Source: Microvirga soli (GTDB lineage: Bacteria > Pseudomonadota > Alphaproteobacteria > Rhizobiales > Beijerinckiaceae). Taken from it: a stretch of 64,000 nt of DNA. Below the pieces are notes generated by a model. The model was not told the DNA's origin, made no database searches, and saw only the letters and a program-made list of their open reading frames with translations. The DNA is taken from positions 62,001-126,000 of the forward strand of contig NZ_JAERQE010000005.1 in assembly GCF_016734765.1 (NCBI RefSeq), given 5' to 3'. Made by a program: the position numbers and the translations under genes. Below, piece by piece: positions 35,407-46,420 of the stretch; positions within the stretch are counted from its first letter, which is position 1; each line of letters starts with the position of its first letter.

Positions 35407-36609
35407 ATGCGCTTCGACCGGGTCTGGCACAACGCTCGCCTTGCTACGCTTAAGGGCGATGGTCTCGGGATCATCGAGAACGGCGCCGTCGCGTCCAAGG
35501 ACGGCCGCATTGCCTTTGCCGGACCTGTACAGGACATGCCCTCGGGCTGTGATGCCGCCGAGAGAATCGACTGCGAGGGCCGCTGGATCACTCCAGGCCT
35601 CGTCGATTGCCACACCCATCTGGTTTATGGCGGCGACCGCGCCCATGAGTTCGAGCTGCGCCTCAAAGGGGCGAGCTACGAAGAGATCGCCCGCGCCGGT
35701 GGTGGCATCGTCTCCACGGTGAAAGCCACGCGTGCAGCAAGCGAGGACGACCTCATTGCAAGCGCCCTGCCCCGGCTCGACCACCTGATTGCCGAGGGCT
35801 GCACCACCATCGAGATCAAGTCAGGCTATGGGCTCGACCTGGAGACGGAGGCGCGTTCCTTGCGCGCCGCACGCCGCTTAGGTGTCGAACGCCCCGTCTC
35901 CGTCACCACCACCTTCCTCGGCGCCCATGCCCTGCCGCCGGAAGCCAACGGCGACAAGGATGCCTATATCGAGAAGGTCAGCCGCGAGATGCTGCCGGCT
36001 CTGGCCCGCGAGGGATTGGCCGATGCGGTGGATGCCTTCTGCGAGGGCATCGCGTTTTCGCTCGAGCAGACCGCGCGGGTGTTCGAGGCTGCCAAGGCGC
36101 TGGGCTTGAAGGTCAAGCTTCACGCCGACCAGCTGTCCAATCTCCATGGAGCAAAACTCGCGGCTGATCATGGCGCCATCTCGGCCGATCATCTCGAATA
36201 CACCGACGAGGAAGGCGCTGCCGCCATGGCGAAGGCCGGCACGGTGGCCGTGCTGCTGCCAGGCGCCTTCTACATGCTGCGCGAGACGAAGCTGCCGCCT
36301 ATTGCAGCCTTCCGCGACGCCGGCACCCGCATGGCACTCGCGACAGACTGCAATCCCGGCACGTCGCCGCTGACCTCGCTGCTGCTCACCATGAATATGG
36401 GCGCGACCCTGTTCCGCATGAATGTCGAGGAATGCATCGCCGGCGTGACGCGCGAAGCAGCCCGCGCACTCGGAAAGCTCGATGAGATCGGCACGCTGGA
36501 AGCCGGCAAGAGCTGCGATCTCGCCATCTGGAACATCGAACGACCGGCCGAACTCGTCTACCGCATCGGCTTCAACCCGCTTCACGCCCGTGTCTGGAGG
36601 GGACAGTGA
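35407..36609 (+). CDS. hutI: Imidazolonepropionase HutI
   Basis: Opens the imidazolone ring of 4-imidazolone-5-propanoate to give formimidoylglutamate, step three of histidine breakdown. The 400-residue amidohydrolase shows the metal site [10 protein letters not shown], the family block [29 protein letters not shown] and the closing [15 protein letters not shown] six bases upstream decides the start over an ATG eight codons earlier. It is the first gene of the rightward hut operon, and its end overlaps hutH. Confidence 0.97.
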   Translation: MRFDRVWHNARLATLKGDGLGIIENGAVASKDGRIAFAGPVQDMPSGCDAAERIDCEGRWITPGLVDCHTHLVYGGDRAHEFELRLKGASYEEIARAGGGIVSTVKATRAASEDDLIASALPRLDHLIAEGCTTIEIKSGYGLDLETEARSLRAARRLGVERPVSVTTTFLGAHALPPEANGDKDAYIEKVSREMLPALAREGLADAVDAFCEGIAFSLEQTARVFEAAKALGLKVKLHADQLSNLHGAKLAADHGAISADHLEYTDEEGAAAMAKAGTVAVLLPGAFYMLRETKLPPIAAFRDAGTRMALATDCNPGTSPLTSLLLTMNMGATLFRMNVEECIAGVTREAARALGKLDEIGTLEAGKSCDLAIWNIERPAELVYRIGFNPLHARVWRGQ

Positions 36610-38153
36610 CACAGACCATCATGCTTCATCCCGGCTCGGTTTCTCTGACTGACTGGCGCAGCGTCTATTTCGGCGCCGACATTGCACTGGATCAGGATTG
36701 CCGCAGGGCCATCGAGGCGAGCGCCAAGACCATCGAGACCATCGTGGCGAAGGGTGATCCGGTCTATGGCATCAACACCGGCTTCGGAAAGCTCGCGAGC
36801 GTGCGCATCGGCACCGCCGATCTCGCGACGCTCCAGCGCAACATCGTGCTCTCTCACGCTGCCGGTGTGGGCGAGCCTCTGCCAGCCGCGGTGGTGCGCC
36901 TCGTCATGGCCCTCAAGCTGGCAAGCCTCGCGCAGGGCGCGTCAGGCGTGCGCTGGTCCACCATCGAGCATCTGACCGCCTGCCTGAAGGCGAACCTCAT
37001 CCCCGTCATTCCGGGCCAGGGCTCGGTTGGCGCCTCGGGCGATCTTGCCCCGCTGGCCCATATGACGGCAGCCCTCATGGGCGTCGGCGAATTCTTTGTC
37101 GATGGTACACGCGTGAAGGCGGAAGCGGCCCTCGCCCGTGTCGGTCTCACGCCGCTGGTCCTCGGCCCCAAGGAGGGCTTGGCGCTTCTCAACGGCACAC
37201 AGGTGTCGACCGCACTCGCGCTCGCGGGCCTGTTCGAGGCCGAGCGCGTGTTCCGCGCAGGCCTGATCACCGGAGCGCTTGCCACCGATGCGGCTAAGGG
37301 TTCGGACGGGCCGTTCGACGAACGTATCCAGAAGCTGCGGCGCCATCGCGGACAGATCGAGGTCGCGGCCTCCCTGCGGGCTCTGATGGCAGGAAGCGCG
37401 ATCCGCGCCTCGCACCTCACCACCGACGACCGCGTGCAGGACCCGTACTGCCTGCGCTGCCAGCCGCAGGTGATGGGCGCGGTGCTCGATCTGCTGCGGC
37501 AGGCAGGTGAGACACTCGGCACCGAGGCGAACGGCGTCTCCGACAACCCGCTCGTGTTCTCGGATACGGGCGAAGTCATCTCCGGCGGCAACTTCCATGC
37601 GGAACCGGTGGCCTTCGCCGCCGACATGATCGCCATGGCGCTCTGCGAGATCGGCTCGCTGGCTGAGCGGCGCATCGCCATGCTGGTCGATCCGACCCTT
37701 TCGGGCCTGCCCGCCTTCCTCACGCCGAAGCCGGGCCTCAACTCGGGCTTCATGATCCCGCAGGTGACGGCTGCAGCACTCGTATCCGAGAACAAGCAGC
37801 GCGCTTATCCGGCCAGCGTCGACTCGATTCCGACCTCCGCCAATCAGGAGGACCACGTGTCCATGGCGACCCATGGCGCCCGCAGGCTCCTACCGATGGC
37901 GATGAACACCGCGAATGTCATCGGCATCGAATACCTGGCCGCCGTCCAGGGCTGCGACTTCCACGCGCCGATGACATCGAGCGAGCCCCTGGAGCGCGCC
38001 CGTGCCTTGCTGCGTGCGCAGATTCCGCACCTCGACGACGACCGGCACATGGCGCCCGAGATGGAAGTGGCCACGGCTCTCGTTGCCTCCGGCGCCCTCG
38101 TCGACGCGGTTGGCGGCGACGTGCTGCCGCTTGTCACGAACGAGGCGGAGTGA
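36606..38153 (+). CDS. hutH: Histidine ammonia-lyase HutH
   Basis: Removes ammonia from L-histidine to form urocanate, the first committed step. The 515-residue protein contains the Ala143-Ser144-Gly145 triad in [13 protein letters not shown] that self-cyclises to the MIO electrophile. It also has [11 protein letters not shown] near the N-terminus and the conserved [15 protein letters not shown]. Translation starts at GTG, whose codon overlaps the hutI stop by 4 bases, and the gene ends in a one-base overlap with hutG, so coupling is tight along the operon. Confidence 0.97.
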   Translation: MTQTIMLHPGSVSLTDWRSVYFGADIALDQDCRRAIEASAKTIETIVAKGDPVYGINTGFGKLASVRIGTADLATLQRNIVLSHAAGVGEPLPAAVVRLVMALKLASLAQGASGVRWSTIEHLTACLKANLIPVIPGQGSVGASGDLAPLAHMTAALMGVGEFFVDGTRVKAEAALARVGLTPLVLGPKEGLALLNGTQVSTALALAGLFEAERVFRAGLITGALATDAAKGSDGPFDERIQKLRRHRGQIEVAASLRALMAGSAIRASHLTTDDRVQDPYCLRCQPQVMGAVLDLLRQAGETLGTEANGVSDNPLVFSDTGEVISGGNFHAEPVAFAADMIAMALCEIGSLAERRIAMLVDPTLSGLPAFLTPKPGLNSGFMIPQVTAAALVSENKQRAYPASVDSIPTSANQEDHVSMATHGARRLLPMAMNTANVIGIEYLAAVQGCDFHAPMTSSEPLERARALLRAQIPHLDDDRHMAPEMEVATALVASGALVDAVGGDVLPLVTNEAE

Positions 38154-38986
38154 TGAGCACGGTGTTTCCGGACTGGCTCACAGTCACCCGTGGTGATGCG
38201 CCGCTTGTCGTGAGCCTGCCGCATACCGGCACCGAAATCCCGTCTGAGTATGAGCGCGGCCTCGTCTCGCCCTGGCTCGCGCGCAAGGATGCGGATTGGT
38301 GGATCGAGCGGCTCTACGACTTCGCCGCGAGCTTAAACGCCACGGTGATCTGCACGACCATCTCCCGCACGGTGATCGACGTGAACCGCGACCCATCCGG
38401 CGTGTCGCTCTATCCGGGACAGGCGACGACGGAGCTATGCCCCACAACCACCTTCGACGGTGAGCCGCTCTATGAGTCTGGCTCGGAGCCGCCGACGGAG
38501 GAGGTCGCCGAGCGCCGCGCCCGCTTCTTCGATCCTTATCACACGACGCTCCGCGCCGAGATCGACCGGCTGCGCGCCAAGCACGCCAATGTGGTGGTCT
38601 ATGACTGCCACTCGATCCGCTCGGTGATCCCCCGTCTGTTCGAAGGAGCCCTGCCCCACTTTAACATCGGCACCAACGGCGGCACCACCTGCGCGCCTGC
38701 TTTGAGCGAAGCCATCGAAAAAATCTGCGTGAGCAGCGGCTTCAGTCATGTGGTCAACGGCCGCTTCAAGGGCGGCTACATCACCCGCAGCCTTGGGCGC
38801 CCTGAGGCCGGCGTTCATGCCGTCCAGATGGAACTCGCCTGCCGCGGCTACATGCGCGAGCCGCTTGGACCCGTCTCCGATGGCGCGTGGCCGGCCGCTT
38901 ACGACCAAGATTATGCCGCACCGATGCGCGCTGCCCTCACGCTCATCTTACAAACCTGTCTCGCCTTCGCTCAATCCAAAGCCTGA
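38153..38986 (+). CDS. hutG: N-formylglutamate deformylase HutG
   Basis: Hydrolyses N-formyl-L-glutamate to glutamate and formate, the final step of the five-step pathway. The 277-residue protein belongs to the FGase family: LVVSLPHTGTEIP at the N-terminus, ISRTVIDVNRDPSG, VYDCHSIRSVIPRLFEG and FKGGYITRSLG are the family blocks with metal-binding His/Asp residues. It pairs functionally with HutF, encoded on the opposite strand. The ATG overlaps the hutH stop. Confidence 0.95.
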   Translation: MSTVFPDWLTVTRGDAPLVVSLPHTGTEIPSEYERGLVSPWLARKDADWWIERLYDFAASLNATVICTTISRTVIDVNRDPSGVSLYPGQATTELCPTTTFDGEPLYESGSEPPTEEVAERRARFFDPYHTTLRAEIDRLRAKHANVVVYDCHSIRSVIPRLFEGALPHFNIGTNGGTTCAPALSEAIEKICVSSGFSHVVNGRFKGGYITRSLGRPEAGVHAVQMELACRGYMREPLGPVSDGAWPAAYDQDYAAPMRAALTLILQTCLAFAQSKA

Positions 38987-39001
38987 CCCGAGGATCATCC
39001 C

Positions 39002-40665
<1,664 letters not shown>

Positions 40666-40666
<1 letters not shown>

Positions 40667-41247
40667 TGAAAGCGAGCGTCATCCGCAACGAGGATCTCGT
40701 TCGCGTGCCGTGGAAGAACGGGGGCGGCACCACTGCGGAGGTTGCGGCCTTTCCGGAGGGATCCGGCTTCGACACATTCGGGTGGCGCATCAGCATGGCG
40801 GATGTCGTCTCCGATGGACCGTTCTCGGTCTTTCCGGGAATCGACCGCACCCTGATCGTCGTCGAGGGCGAAGGCATCGAGCTCGATGTGGAAGGAATCG
40901 CCTATCCGCTCGACAAAGCGTCTCCCAAGCTGTCCTTCTCCGGTGACGACATCACGAGCGGGCGGCTCCTCTCAGGGCCGATCCGCGATCTCAACGTCAT
41001 GACCCGGCACGGGCAGTTCAGTCACCGGACGCGGTTCGTGCAATCCGGCGTGGCGCTGTTGGCGGAAGAGACGTGCACGGCCTTTCTCGTGCCCCTCGAT
41101 GGCTCCTTTGACGTCACGCTCGATGCGGCCATCCACTCGCTCCAGGTGCTGGACGTGCTGATGCTGGGGGCGACGCAGGATCTCATCCTGCTTTCCGGAT
41201 CCGGTCGGGCGCTTCTCGTCGAGATCGCGCCGGAAGCATCGGCATAA
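40666..41247 (+). CDS. hutD: HutD family protein
   Basis: A 193-residue cupin-like beta-barrel protein of the HutD/Ves family: VPWKNGGGTTAEVAAFP near the N-terminus, FGWRISMADV, FSVFPGIDRTLIVVEG and VMTRHGQFSHR are the family blocks. HutD proteins are encoded in hut operons and are thought to tune histidine utilisation by sensing a pathway metabolite; the exact activity is not settled. It is translationally coupled to hutU and is the last enzyme-block gene before the transporter genes. Confidence 0.92.
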
Positions 41248-41292
41248 GAGTGCACATTCGGCCGATGGTGCCTAAAACTATGGCAGGACGAA

Positions 41293-41304
41293 ATGTCTAT
41301 ACAT
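41293..41304. promoter_or_regulatory. Second HutC operator candidate, before the ABC transporter genes
   Basis: ATGTCTATACAT is the exact reverse complement of the motif in the hutF/hutI promoter. It lies 46 bases after the hutD stop and about 125 bases before the solute-binding protein start, which suggests a separate HutC-controlled promoter for the transporter. Confidence 0.7.
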
Positions 41305-41429
41305 TTGACATTGCCGCTTCGTCATGGTGCCATTCGCCCGCACATAGAAGAACGCCGCCCGAGAGACAAAACCTTTCAGAGGGTGCGGTCGGCAGAACGA
41401 GTCAGGGAACTGAAATGACGGAGGCTGCA

Positions 41430-42371
41430 ATGAAGGCAGTATTGGGTGGTTTGGCCGTGTTGGCGCTGGCGGCAGGGTCCGCCTCGGCGCAGGAGACGAA
41501 GGTGGCTGTCGGCATCTCGGGCTGGACGGGCTTCGCGCCCCTGACGCTCGCGAAGGAAGCCGGCATCTTCAAGAAGAATGGCCTCGACGTGACGATCAAG
41601 AAGGTCCCGCAGGCCAGCCGTCACCTCGCCATCCAATCCGGCGACATCCAGTGCGCCGCCACGACGGTCGAGACCTGGATCTCATGGAATGCCAACGGAG
41701 TGCCCACCAAGCAGATCTTCCAGCTCGACAAGAGCTTCGGCGCCGACGGCATGGCGGTGCGGAACGACGTTGCTTCCATCAAGGACATCAACGGCAAGCA
41801 GGTGGCAGCCTCCGCGCCCGGCACGTCGCCCTATTTCGTGCTCTCCTGGATGCTGAAGAAGAACGGGCTGTCCGTGAAGGACGTGACCGTGGTCAACATG
41901 GAGCCGGGCCCGGCCGCGCAAGCCTTCATCGCCGGCCAGAATGACGTCGCCATGACATACGAGCCCTATCTCTCCTCCGTGCGCGCCGCTCCGCAATCCG
42001 GCAAGATCATTGCCACCACCCTCGACTACCCGGCCGTGATGGACACCTTCGGCTGCACGCCGAAGTTCCTCACCGACAATCCGAAGGCCGCGAAGGCTCT
42101 GGCCGACAGCTATTTCGAGGCGCTCGAGATGATCGCCAAGGATCAGGCCAAGGCCTACGAGATCATGGGCGCCGACGTGAAGCAGACCGGCGAAGCCTTC
42201 GGCAAGTCGGCCCAGTTCCTGCGCTGGCAGGACCGCGAGGCCAACAAGAAGTTCTTTGCAGGCGAGTTCAAGACCTTCTCGGCCGAGGCCGCCGACCTGC
42301 TGCTCGAAACCGGCATCATCAAGCAGAAGCCGGATATGGAAGCCCTGGCGGATACCAGTTTCATCCAGTAA
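41430..42371 (+). CDS. ABC transporter solute-binding protein (NMT1/TauA-like)
   Basis: Periplasmic binding protein of 313 residues with a clean Sec signal peptide (MKAVLGGLAVLALAAGSASA). The mature part follows the nitrate/sulfonate/taurine/HMP-type pattern: GWTGFAPLTLAKEAGIFKKN, then SRHLAIQSGDIQCAATTVE and GTSPYFVLSWMLKKNGLS. The ligand is unknown. Location after hutD and a shared operator motif suggest histidine, urocanate or another imidazole compound. GGAGG five bases upstream selects this ATG over one 15 bases earlier. A stable hairpin follows before the permease gene. Confidence 0.88.
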   Translation: MKAVLGGLAVLALAAGSASAQETKVAVGISGWTGFAPLTLAKEAGIFKKNGLDVTIKKVPQASRHLAIQSGDIQCAATTVETWISWNANGVPTKQIFQLDKSFGADGMAVRNDVASIKDINGKQVAASAPGTSPYFVLSWMLKKNGLSVKDVTVVNMEPGPAAQAFIAGQNDVAMTYEPYLSSVRAAPQSGKIIATTLDYPAVMDTFGCTPKFLTDNPKAAKALADSYFEALEMIAKDQAKAYEIMGADVKQTGEAFGKSAQFLRWQDREANKKFFAGEFKTFSAEAADLLLETGIIKQKPDMEALADTSFIQ

Positions 42372-42382
42372 CGCATTCTCCC

Positions 42383-42408
42383 GGCGGCCCGATATCTGTC
42401 GGGCCGCC
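42383..42408 (+). terminator. Intercistronic hairpin after the solute-binding protein gene
   Basis: GGCGGCCCGA-tatctg-TCGGGCCGCC, a 10-bp perfect stem with a 6-base loop and no following T run. Such hairpins often protect the abundant binding-protein mRNA or partly terminate transcription before the permease gene. Confidence 0.7.
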
Positions 42409-42468
42409 TCATCCATTCTTCACAAGCGCCATCCGGAATGCACGTCCGGATCGCAGAGCAGATCCTTC

Positions 42469-43245
42469 ATGCCTCGTCCTCTCGAACCGGTCAGCCAGGG
42501 CACGCGCGTCACGCTCGGCATCTCCTTCTTCGTCCTCTTCGTGCTGGCCTGGGCCTTCGCGACGCTCGGCGGTTTCGTCTCGCGCACCTTCCTGGCCGAT
42601 CCCATCACCATGCTGCAGGATGGCTGGCTGCTGCTCACGCGCTTCGGTTTCCTGGGCGACATCGGCATCACCGTCTGGCGCGTGGTCGGCGGCTTCGTTC
42701 TCGCGGCTGCCATCGCCGTGCCGCTCGGCATCCTGATGGGTGCGTACAAATCTTTCGAGGCGTTCCTCGAGCCTTTCGTGTCCTTCGCCCGCTACCTGCC
42801 GGCCTCCGCCTTCGTGCCCCTGCTCATTCTGTGGGCCGGCATCGGCGAGATGCAGAAGCTCCTGGTCATCTTCATCGGCTCGGTCTTTCAGATCATCCTC
42901 ATGGTGGCCGTGGCTGTTGGCAACACGCGCCGCGATCTCGTCGAGGCTGCCTACACATTGGGCTCTTCTGACCAAGGTGTGGTGAAGCGCGTGCTCATCC
43001 CGGCCAATGCGCCGGAGATCGCCGAGATCCTGCGCCTCGTGCTCGGCTGGGCTTGGACCTATGTGATCGTCGCGGAACTGATCGGCTCGTCCTCGGGCAT
43101 CGGCCACATGATCATCGACAGCCAGGCGCTTCTCGCTACGGGTCAGATGATCTTCGGCATCATCATCATCGGCATTATCGGTCTGATCTCAGACTTCCTG
43201 TTCAAAGCCGTCAACCGCAAGCTCTTCCCGTGGAGGCTCGCATGA
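42469..43245 (+). CDS. ABC transporter permease (TauC/SsuC-like)
   Basis: A 258-residue inner-membrane permease with about six hydrophobic helices. The cytoplasmic EAA loop (LVEAAYTLGSSDQGVVKRVL, then IPANAPEI) contacts the ATPase. The order of segments (FVLAAAIAVPLGILMGAY, YLPASAFVPLLILWAGIGE, WAWTYVIVAELIGSSSGIGH) is that of the taurine/nitrate/sulfonate permease family. The stop codon overlaps the ATPase start in ATGA. The ribosome-binding site is weak, as expected for a gene expressed below its binding protein. Confidence 0.9.
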   Translation: MPRPLEPVSQGTRVTLGISFFVLFVLAWAFATLGGFVSRTFLADPITMLQDGWLLLTRFGFLGDIGITVWRVVGGFVLAAAIAVPLGILMGAYKSFEAFLEPFVSFARYLPASAFVPLLILWAGIGEMQKLLVIFIGSVFQIILMVAVAVGNTRRDLVEAAYTLGSSDQGVVKRVLIPANAPEIAEILRLVLGWAWTYVIVAELIGSSSGIGHMIIDSQALLATGQMIFGIIIIGIIGLISDFLFKAVNRKLFPWRLA

Positions 43246-44033
43246 GCAACACGATCCTCCAGATCGACAACGTCTCGCGTGTGTTTCCCGGCGTGCGCGG
43301 CGGCGCGCCCGTGCGGGCGCTCGAGCCCACGAACCTGCAGGTGGAGCAGAACGACTTCATCACCATCCTGGGCCCCTCCGGCTGCGGAAAATCCACGCTC
43401 TTGCGCATCGTGGCAGGCCTCGACCGGCCGACCGACGGGCGCGTGCTGCTCAACGGGCGCGAGATCAAGGGTCCCGGCGCCGACCGGGGCATGGTATTCC
43501 AGTCCTACACCCTGTTCCCGTGGCTCACGATTGCCGAGAACATCGCCTATGGCCTGCGTGAGAAGGGCGTTCCAAAGGCGCAGCGCCAGGAGATCGTCGC
43601 CTCCTACACGGAGAAGGTAGGCCTGCGCGGTTTCGAGAACCACTACCCCAAGCAGCTCTCCGGCGGCATGCAGCAGCGCACGGCCATTGCCCGCGCACTC
43701 GCCAACGATCCTGAGATCCTGCTGCTCGACGAACCCTTCGGCGCCCTCGACAACCAGACGCGCGGATTGATGCAGGAATTGCTGCTCGGCATCTGGGAGC
43801 GCGAGCGCAAGACCGTGCTTTTCGTCACGCACGACATCGAGGAAGCGATCTTCCTCGCCTCCCGCGTCATCGTCATGTCGGCCCGCCCCGGTCGCATCAA
43901 GGCGGACATCCCCGTCGACCTGCCGCATCCGCGACATTACCGGATGAAGACCACACCGGAATTCTCAGACCTGAAGGCGCAGCTCACGGAGGAGATCCGT
44001 GTCGAGGCGATGCAGGCGGAAGGCGTCCACTGA
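43242..44033 (+). CDS. ABC transporter ATP-binding protein (TauB/SsuB-like)
   Basis: Energises the transporter encoded by the two upstream genes. The 263-residue protein has Walker A GPSGCGKST, Q-loop VFQSYTLFPWLT, ABC signature LSGGMQQRTAIARAL, Walker B ILLLDEPFGALD and the switch VTHDIEEAIFLA. Family blocks place it with taurine/sulfonate/nitrate-type importers. It is the last gene of the hut-associated run, and about 100 bases separate it from the collagen-like gene. Confidence 0.93.
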   Translation: MSNTILQIDNVSRVFPGVRGGAPVRALEPTNLQVEQNDFITILGPSGCGKSTLLRIVAGLDRPTDGRVLLNGREIKGPGADRGMVFQSYTLFPWLTIAENIAYGLREKGVPKAQRQEIVASYTEKVGLRGFENHYPKQLSGGMQQRTAIARALANDPEILLLDEPFGALDNQTRGLMQELLLGIWERERKTVLFVTHDIEEAIFLASRVIVMSARPGRIKADIPVDLPHPRHYRMKTTPEFSDLKAQLTEEIRVEAMQAEGVH

Positions 44034-44137
44034 TATTGTTTGTGCGTGCGACGCGCATCCGAGATATCCCTTCCGGATGAATTGACCCATCGCCCCCGTT
44101 CAGGAGACGCTTTGAGCTTCTGAGCGGGGAAGGCACG

Positions 44138-45253
44138 ATGCTCAAGCGCCTGTTGGTCGGGTCCATTTTCATCGCAAGCCTGTCTCCCGCCATGGCCGAT
44201 ATCCTGATCGACCAGGCGATGATCACCGGTGGGGAGTTGCGTGTCGTTGGCCGCCTAAGCAAGCCGCGCCAGACACCGGTCACCCTCGACGAGCAGCATC
44301 AGACGAGAACCGACGCCAACGGACGCTTCACTTTCCGTCTCGCCTATCATCCCGCCACCTGCATCGTGAACATCCAGGCCGAGGACGAGCAGCGTCAGGT
44401 CGTCGTTGGCTTCTGCGGTCAAAGAGGCCCTGGCAGCACGGCCAATGCCGCAGCCGCTGCTCCCGCCCAACCTGGACCAATGGGACCTCAGGGCGAGCCC
44501 GGACGCGACGGGGCTCCGGGTCCGCAGGGTCCCGCCGGACCTGAGGGGCCCGTGGGCCCACAGGGCCCGCAGGGCGTCGCCGGCCTCCCCGGCCCCCAGG
44601 GCGAGCCCGGGCGCGATGGTCCTCCGGGACCTGCTGGTCCCGCCGGCCCGCCTGGACCTCCTGGCACCCCGGAGACACGCACCCTCGCGGAGGGGCAGCC
44701 TGGCCCTGCGGGTCCGATCGGGCCTGAAGGCCCCCTGGGGCCTCCCGGTCCCCAAGGCCCGCAAGGTCTGGCGGGACATCAGGGCCCTCAGGGGCCGCAG
44801 GGCGTCCCTGGCCCGCGAGGAGAGCCAGGCCCGGCCGGTCCCTCGGGTCCGGCAGGACCTTCCGGACCTGTTGGGGCGATAGGCATGGCGGGCCCTGCAG
44901 GATCTCCAGGACAGCAGGGGGTCGCCGGCGAGATCGGGCCTATCGGGCCTCCCGGTCCCATGGGCCCGATAGGCCCTGCCGGTCTGACGGGTCCTGTTGG
45001 CCCGACCGGTCCCGAAGGAAAGTCGGGCCCGGAGGGCAAACCCGGCTTGGCGGGAACGGTCTTGCGGGTCTTCGTGCAGGAATGCGCCTCTCAGGCCCGC
45101 TGCACGGCACGCTGCGGCGAGGATGAGTATCCGATCAACGGCACCTGCAACCGCGGCGACCGCTTCGATATGGACGAGGCAGGCGTGTATTGCTTCTCTA
45201 CCACGGAGAGCCCGAAAGGCATGATTGCCCGGGCAATCTGCGCGAGGAAGTAA
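44138..45253 (+). CDS. Exported collagen-like protein
   Basis: A 371-residue protein. It has a Sec signal peptide ([20 protein letters not shown]), a short beta-rich N-terminal domain (residues 21-95, [20 protein letters not shown]) with two cysteines, then a collagen region of 62 Gly-X-Y triplets in two blocks of 22 and 40. The blocks are separated by seven non-collagen residues (ETRTLAE). Pro is frequent, and GEPGRDG recurs. The C-terminal about 58 residues hold six cysteines ([39 protein letters not shown]), probably a disulfide-locked trimerisation or adhesion head. No membrane anchor or LPXTG is seen. GGGGAAGG precedes the ATG. Confidence 0.9.
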   Translation: MLKRLLVGSIFIASLSPAMADILIDQAMITGGELRVVGRLSKPRQTPVTLDEQHQTRTDANGRFTFRLAYHPATCIVNIQAEDEQRQVVVGFCGQRGPGSTANAAAAAPAQPGPMGPQGEPGRDGAPGPQGPAGPEGPVGPQGPQGVAGLPGPQGEPGRDGPPGPAGPAGPPGPPGTPETRTLAEGQPGPAGPIGPEGPLGPPGPQGPQGLAGHQGPQGPQGVPGPRGEPGPAGPSGPAGPSGPVGAIGMAGPAGSPGQQGVAGEIGPIGPPGPMGPIGPAGLTGPVGPTGPEGKSGPEGKPGLAGTVLRVFVQECASQARCTARCGEDEYPINGTCNRGDRFDMDEAGVYCFSTTESPKGMIARAICARK

Positions 45254-45312
45254 GCCGGATTGAAGTTCGGAGAGAACACAGGATCAGCGACAGGGCCGAT
45301 CCCACGATGGCG

Positions 45313-45732
45313 TCAGCGCAAAGCGCGTTGAGCGCTTCGAGACCGCATGACTGGCTCGTCGTAAGGAGCCGGGGCAAAGGAGCTGTTGTGCGGGTGCGGA
45401 TTCCAACCTTCGCCTGATGAGGTCGTGGCCTTCAGCACACCGGACCAGCGCAGCTTGAAATGGCTGGCCGCTTTCGCGTCCTTGAACCCGACGAGGCCCC
45501 AGGCATCGAGCAGGCGGTAGAAGTCCCACGCGCGCCCTTGATGCTCCAGCCACGCGACAACCTCGGGCTTCAGGCCCTTCTGCTGCTCGTCCCACACGTC
45601 CCAGTTATTGATCATGTAAACGAAGGGCCAGCGTCTCGCATAGGCGTCGATGCCGTAACAGGCGGATGAAGCCATCTCCTCGTCGCGCCAAGTCTGGCTG
45701 ATGACGTCCTTCAACGATGTCAGATCCGTCAT
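45313..45732 (-). CDS. Hypothetical protein rich in aromatic residues
   Basis: Not recognised. The product is 139 residues, soluble and rich in Trp and Tyr (RRWPFVYMINNWDVWDEQQ, WLEHQGRAWDFYRLLDAWGL). There is no signal peptide. The internal ATG used has a G-rich sequence seven bases upstream, while in-frame ATGs at 45759 and 45780 would add non-conserved-looking residues. It is convergent with the collagen-like gene. Confidence 0.6.
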   Translation of the reverse strand: MTDLTSLKDVISQTWRDEEMASSACYGIDAYARRWPFVYMINNWDVWDEQQKGLKPEVVAWLEHQGRAWDFYRLLDAWGLVGFKDAKAASHFKLRWSGVLKATTSSGEGWNPHPHNSSFAPAPYDEPVMRSRSAQRALR

Positions 45733-45955
45733 CGGCTGCCCCCGCTTCTGCACGCCCATATGGGTTAGGAATCTGCCCATTTTTAGGCACGGCGCAGGAT
45801 TGATGTACCTCTTTTGAGGTAAAGGAAAACCAATCTTTTCGCTTCAGCCGCGCGGCAATCGAGCGCCTCACAAGAAAAAGCCGACCCGCATCAGACGAGA
45901 TGACGGGCTGGGCTGAAGCGGAGCCCTCAAACCTTCAAGATTTAGGAGAGAAAAG

Positions 45956-46031
45956 TGGTGCCCAGGGACGGAGTCGAACCGCCGACACTGCGATTTTCAG
46001 TCGCATGCTCTACCAACTGAGCTACCTGGGC
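45956..46031 (-). tRNA. tRNA-Phe (anticodon GAA)
   Basis: The minus-strand cloverleaf has acceptor GCCCAGG paired with CCTGGGC, discriminator A and encoded CCA. The anticodon loop CTGAAAA has GAA at 45998-45996. D-arm TAGCTCAGTTGGTAGAGC and T-loop GGTTCGACTCC are canonical. Total length is 76 bases including CCA. No integrase or duplicated 3' end is nearby. Confidence 0.97.
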
Positions 46032-46069
46032 ATCTGATGCGCGGCAAGGCCGGGCGCGTCGTGGAGGGG

Positions 46070-46098
46070 TGTATAGTCAGACTGGGACCCGCTGTCCA
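46070..46098 (-). promoter_or_regulatory. Sigma-70 promoter of tRNA-Phe
   Basis: On the minus strand, TGGACA (46098-46093), a 17-base spacer and TATACA (46075-46070). The predicted start is about 30 bases before the mature tRNA. Confidence 0.7.
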
Positions 46099-46132
46099 GC
46101 GGGTTGGCGGAGAAAAATGCGATTGAGACCGA

Positions 46133-46336
46133 TCACGTCTCCCGGCGGTCCTCGTCCGGGTCGTCGGGTTCGCTCTCCACGACCGGAATGGCGTAACTGC
46201 CGGTGAGCCAGCGGTTCAGGTCCACGTCGGCGCAGCGACGGGAACAGAACGGGCGATACTGCGCCTCGGTCGGCTTGCCGCAGATCGGGCATTTGCCTGT
46301 GGCGCCCAGGGGCTTGTTCTCGTTGGCGGCGTTCAT
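46133..46336 (-). CDS. yacG: DNA gyrase inhibitor YacG (zinc ribbon)
   Basis: A 67-residue zinc-finger protein. The four ligands are in KCPICGKPT and FCSRRCADVDLNRWL, followed by the usual acidic tail (ESEPDDPDEDRRET). E. coli YacG binds and inhibits DNA gyrase. GGAGG with an ideal spacing fixes the ATG. It lies 84 bases after maf on the same strand, a gene pairing common in Alphaproteobacteria. Confidence 0.93.
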   Translation of the reverse strand: MNAANENKPLGATGKCPICGKPTEAQYRPFCSRRCADVDLNRWLTGSYAIPVVESEPDDPDEDRRET

Positions 46337-46420
46337 CCCTCGCCTCCTTTCCTTCACGGATTGCAACGTGGTTGCTGCCTCCACCCGATGCAAGACCGGG
46401 TCAAGCCATGAGGAGCAGTC

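Noticed and set aside
44488..45039. Minus-strand frames that also read as Gly-Pro-rich, collagen-like sequence
   Set aside because: GGN-CCN repeats read on the other strand again give Gly/Pro codons. The plus-strand gene alone has a signal peptide, a ribosome-binding site and non-collagen end domains.
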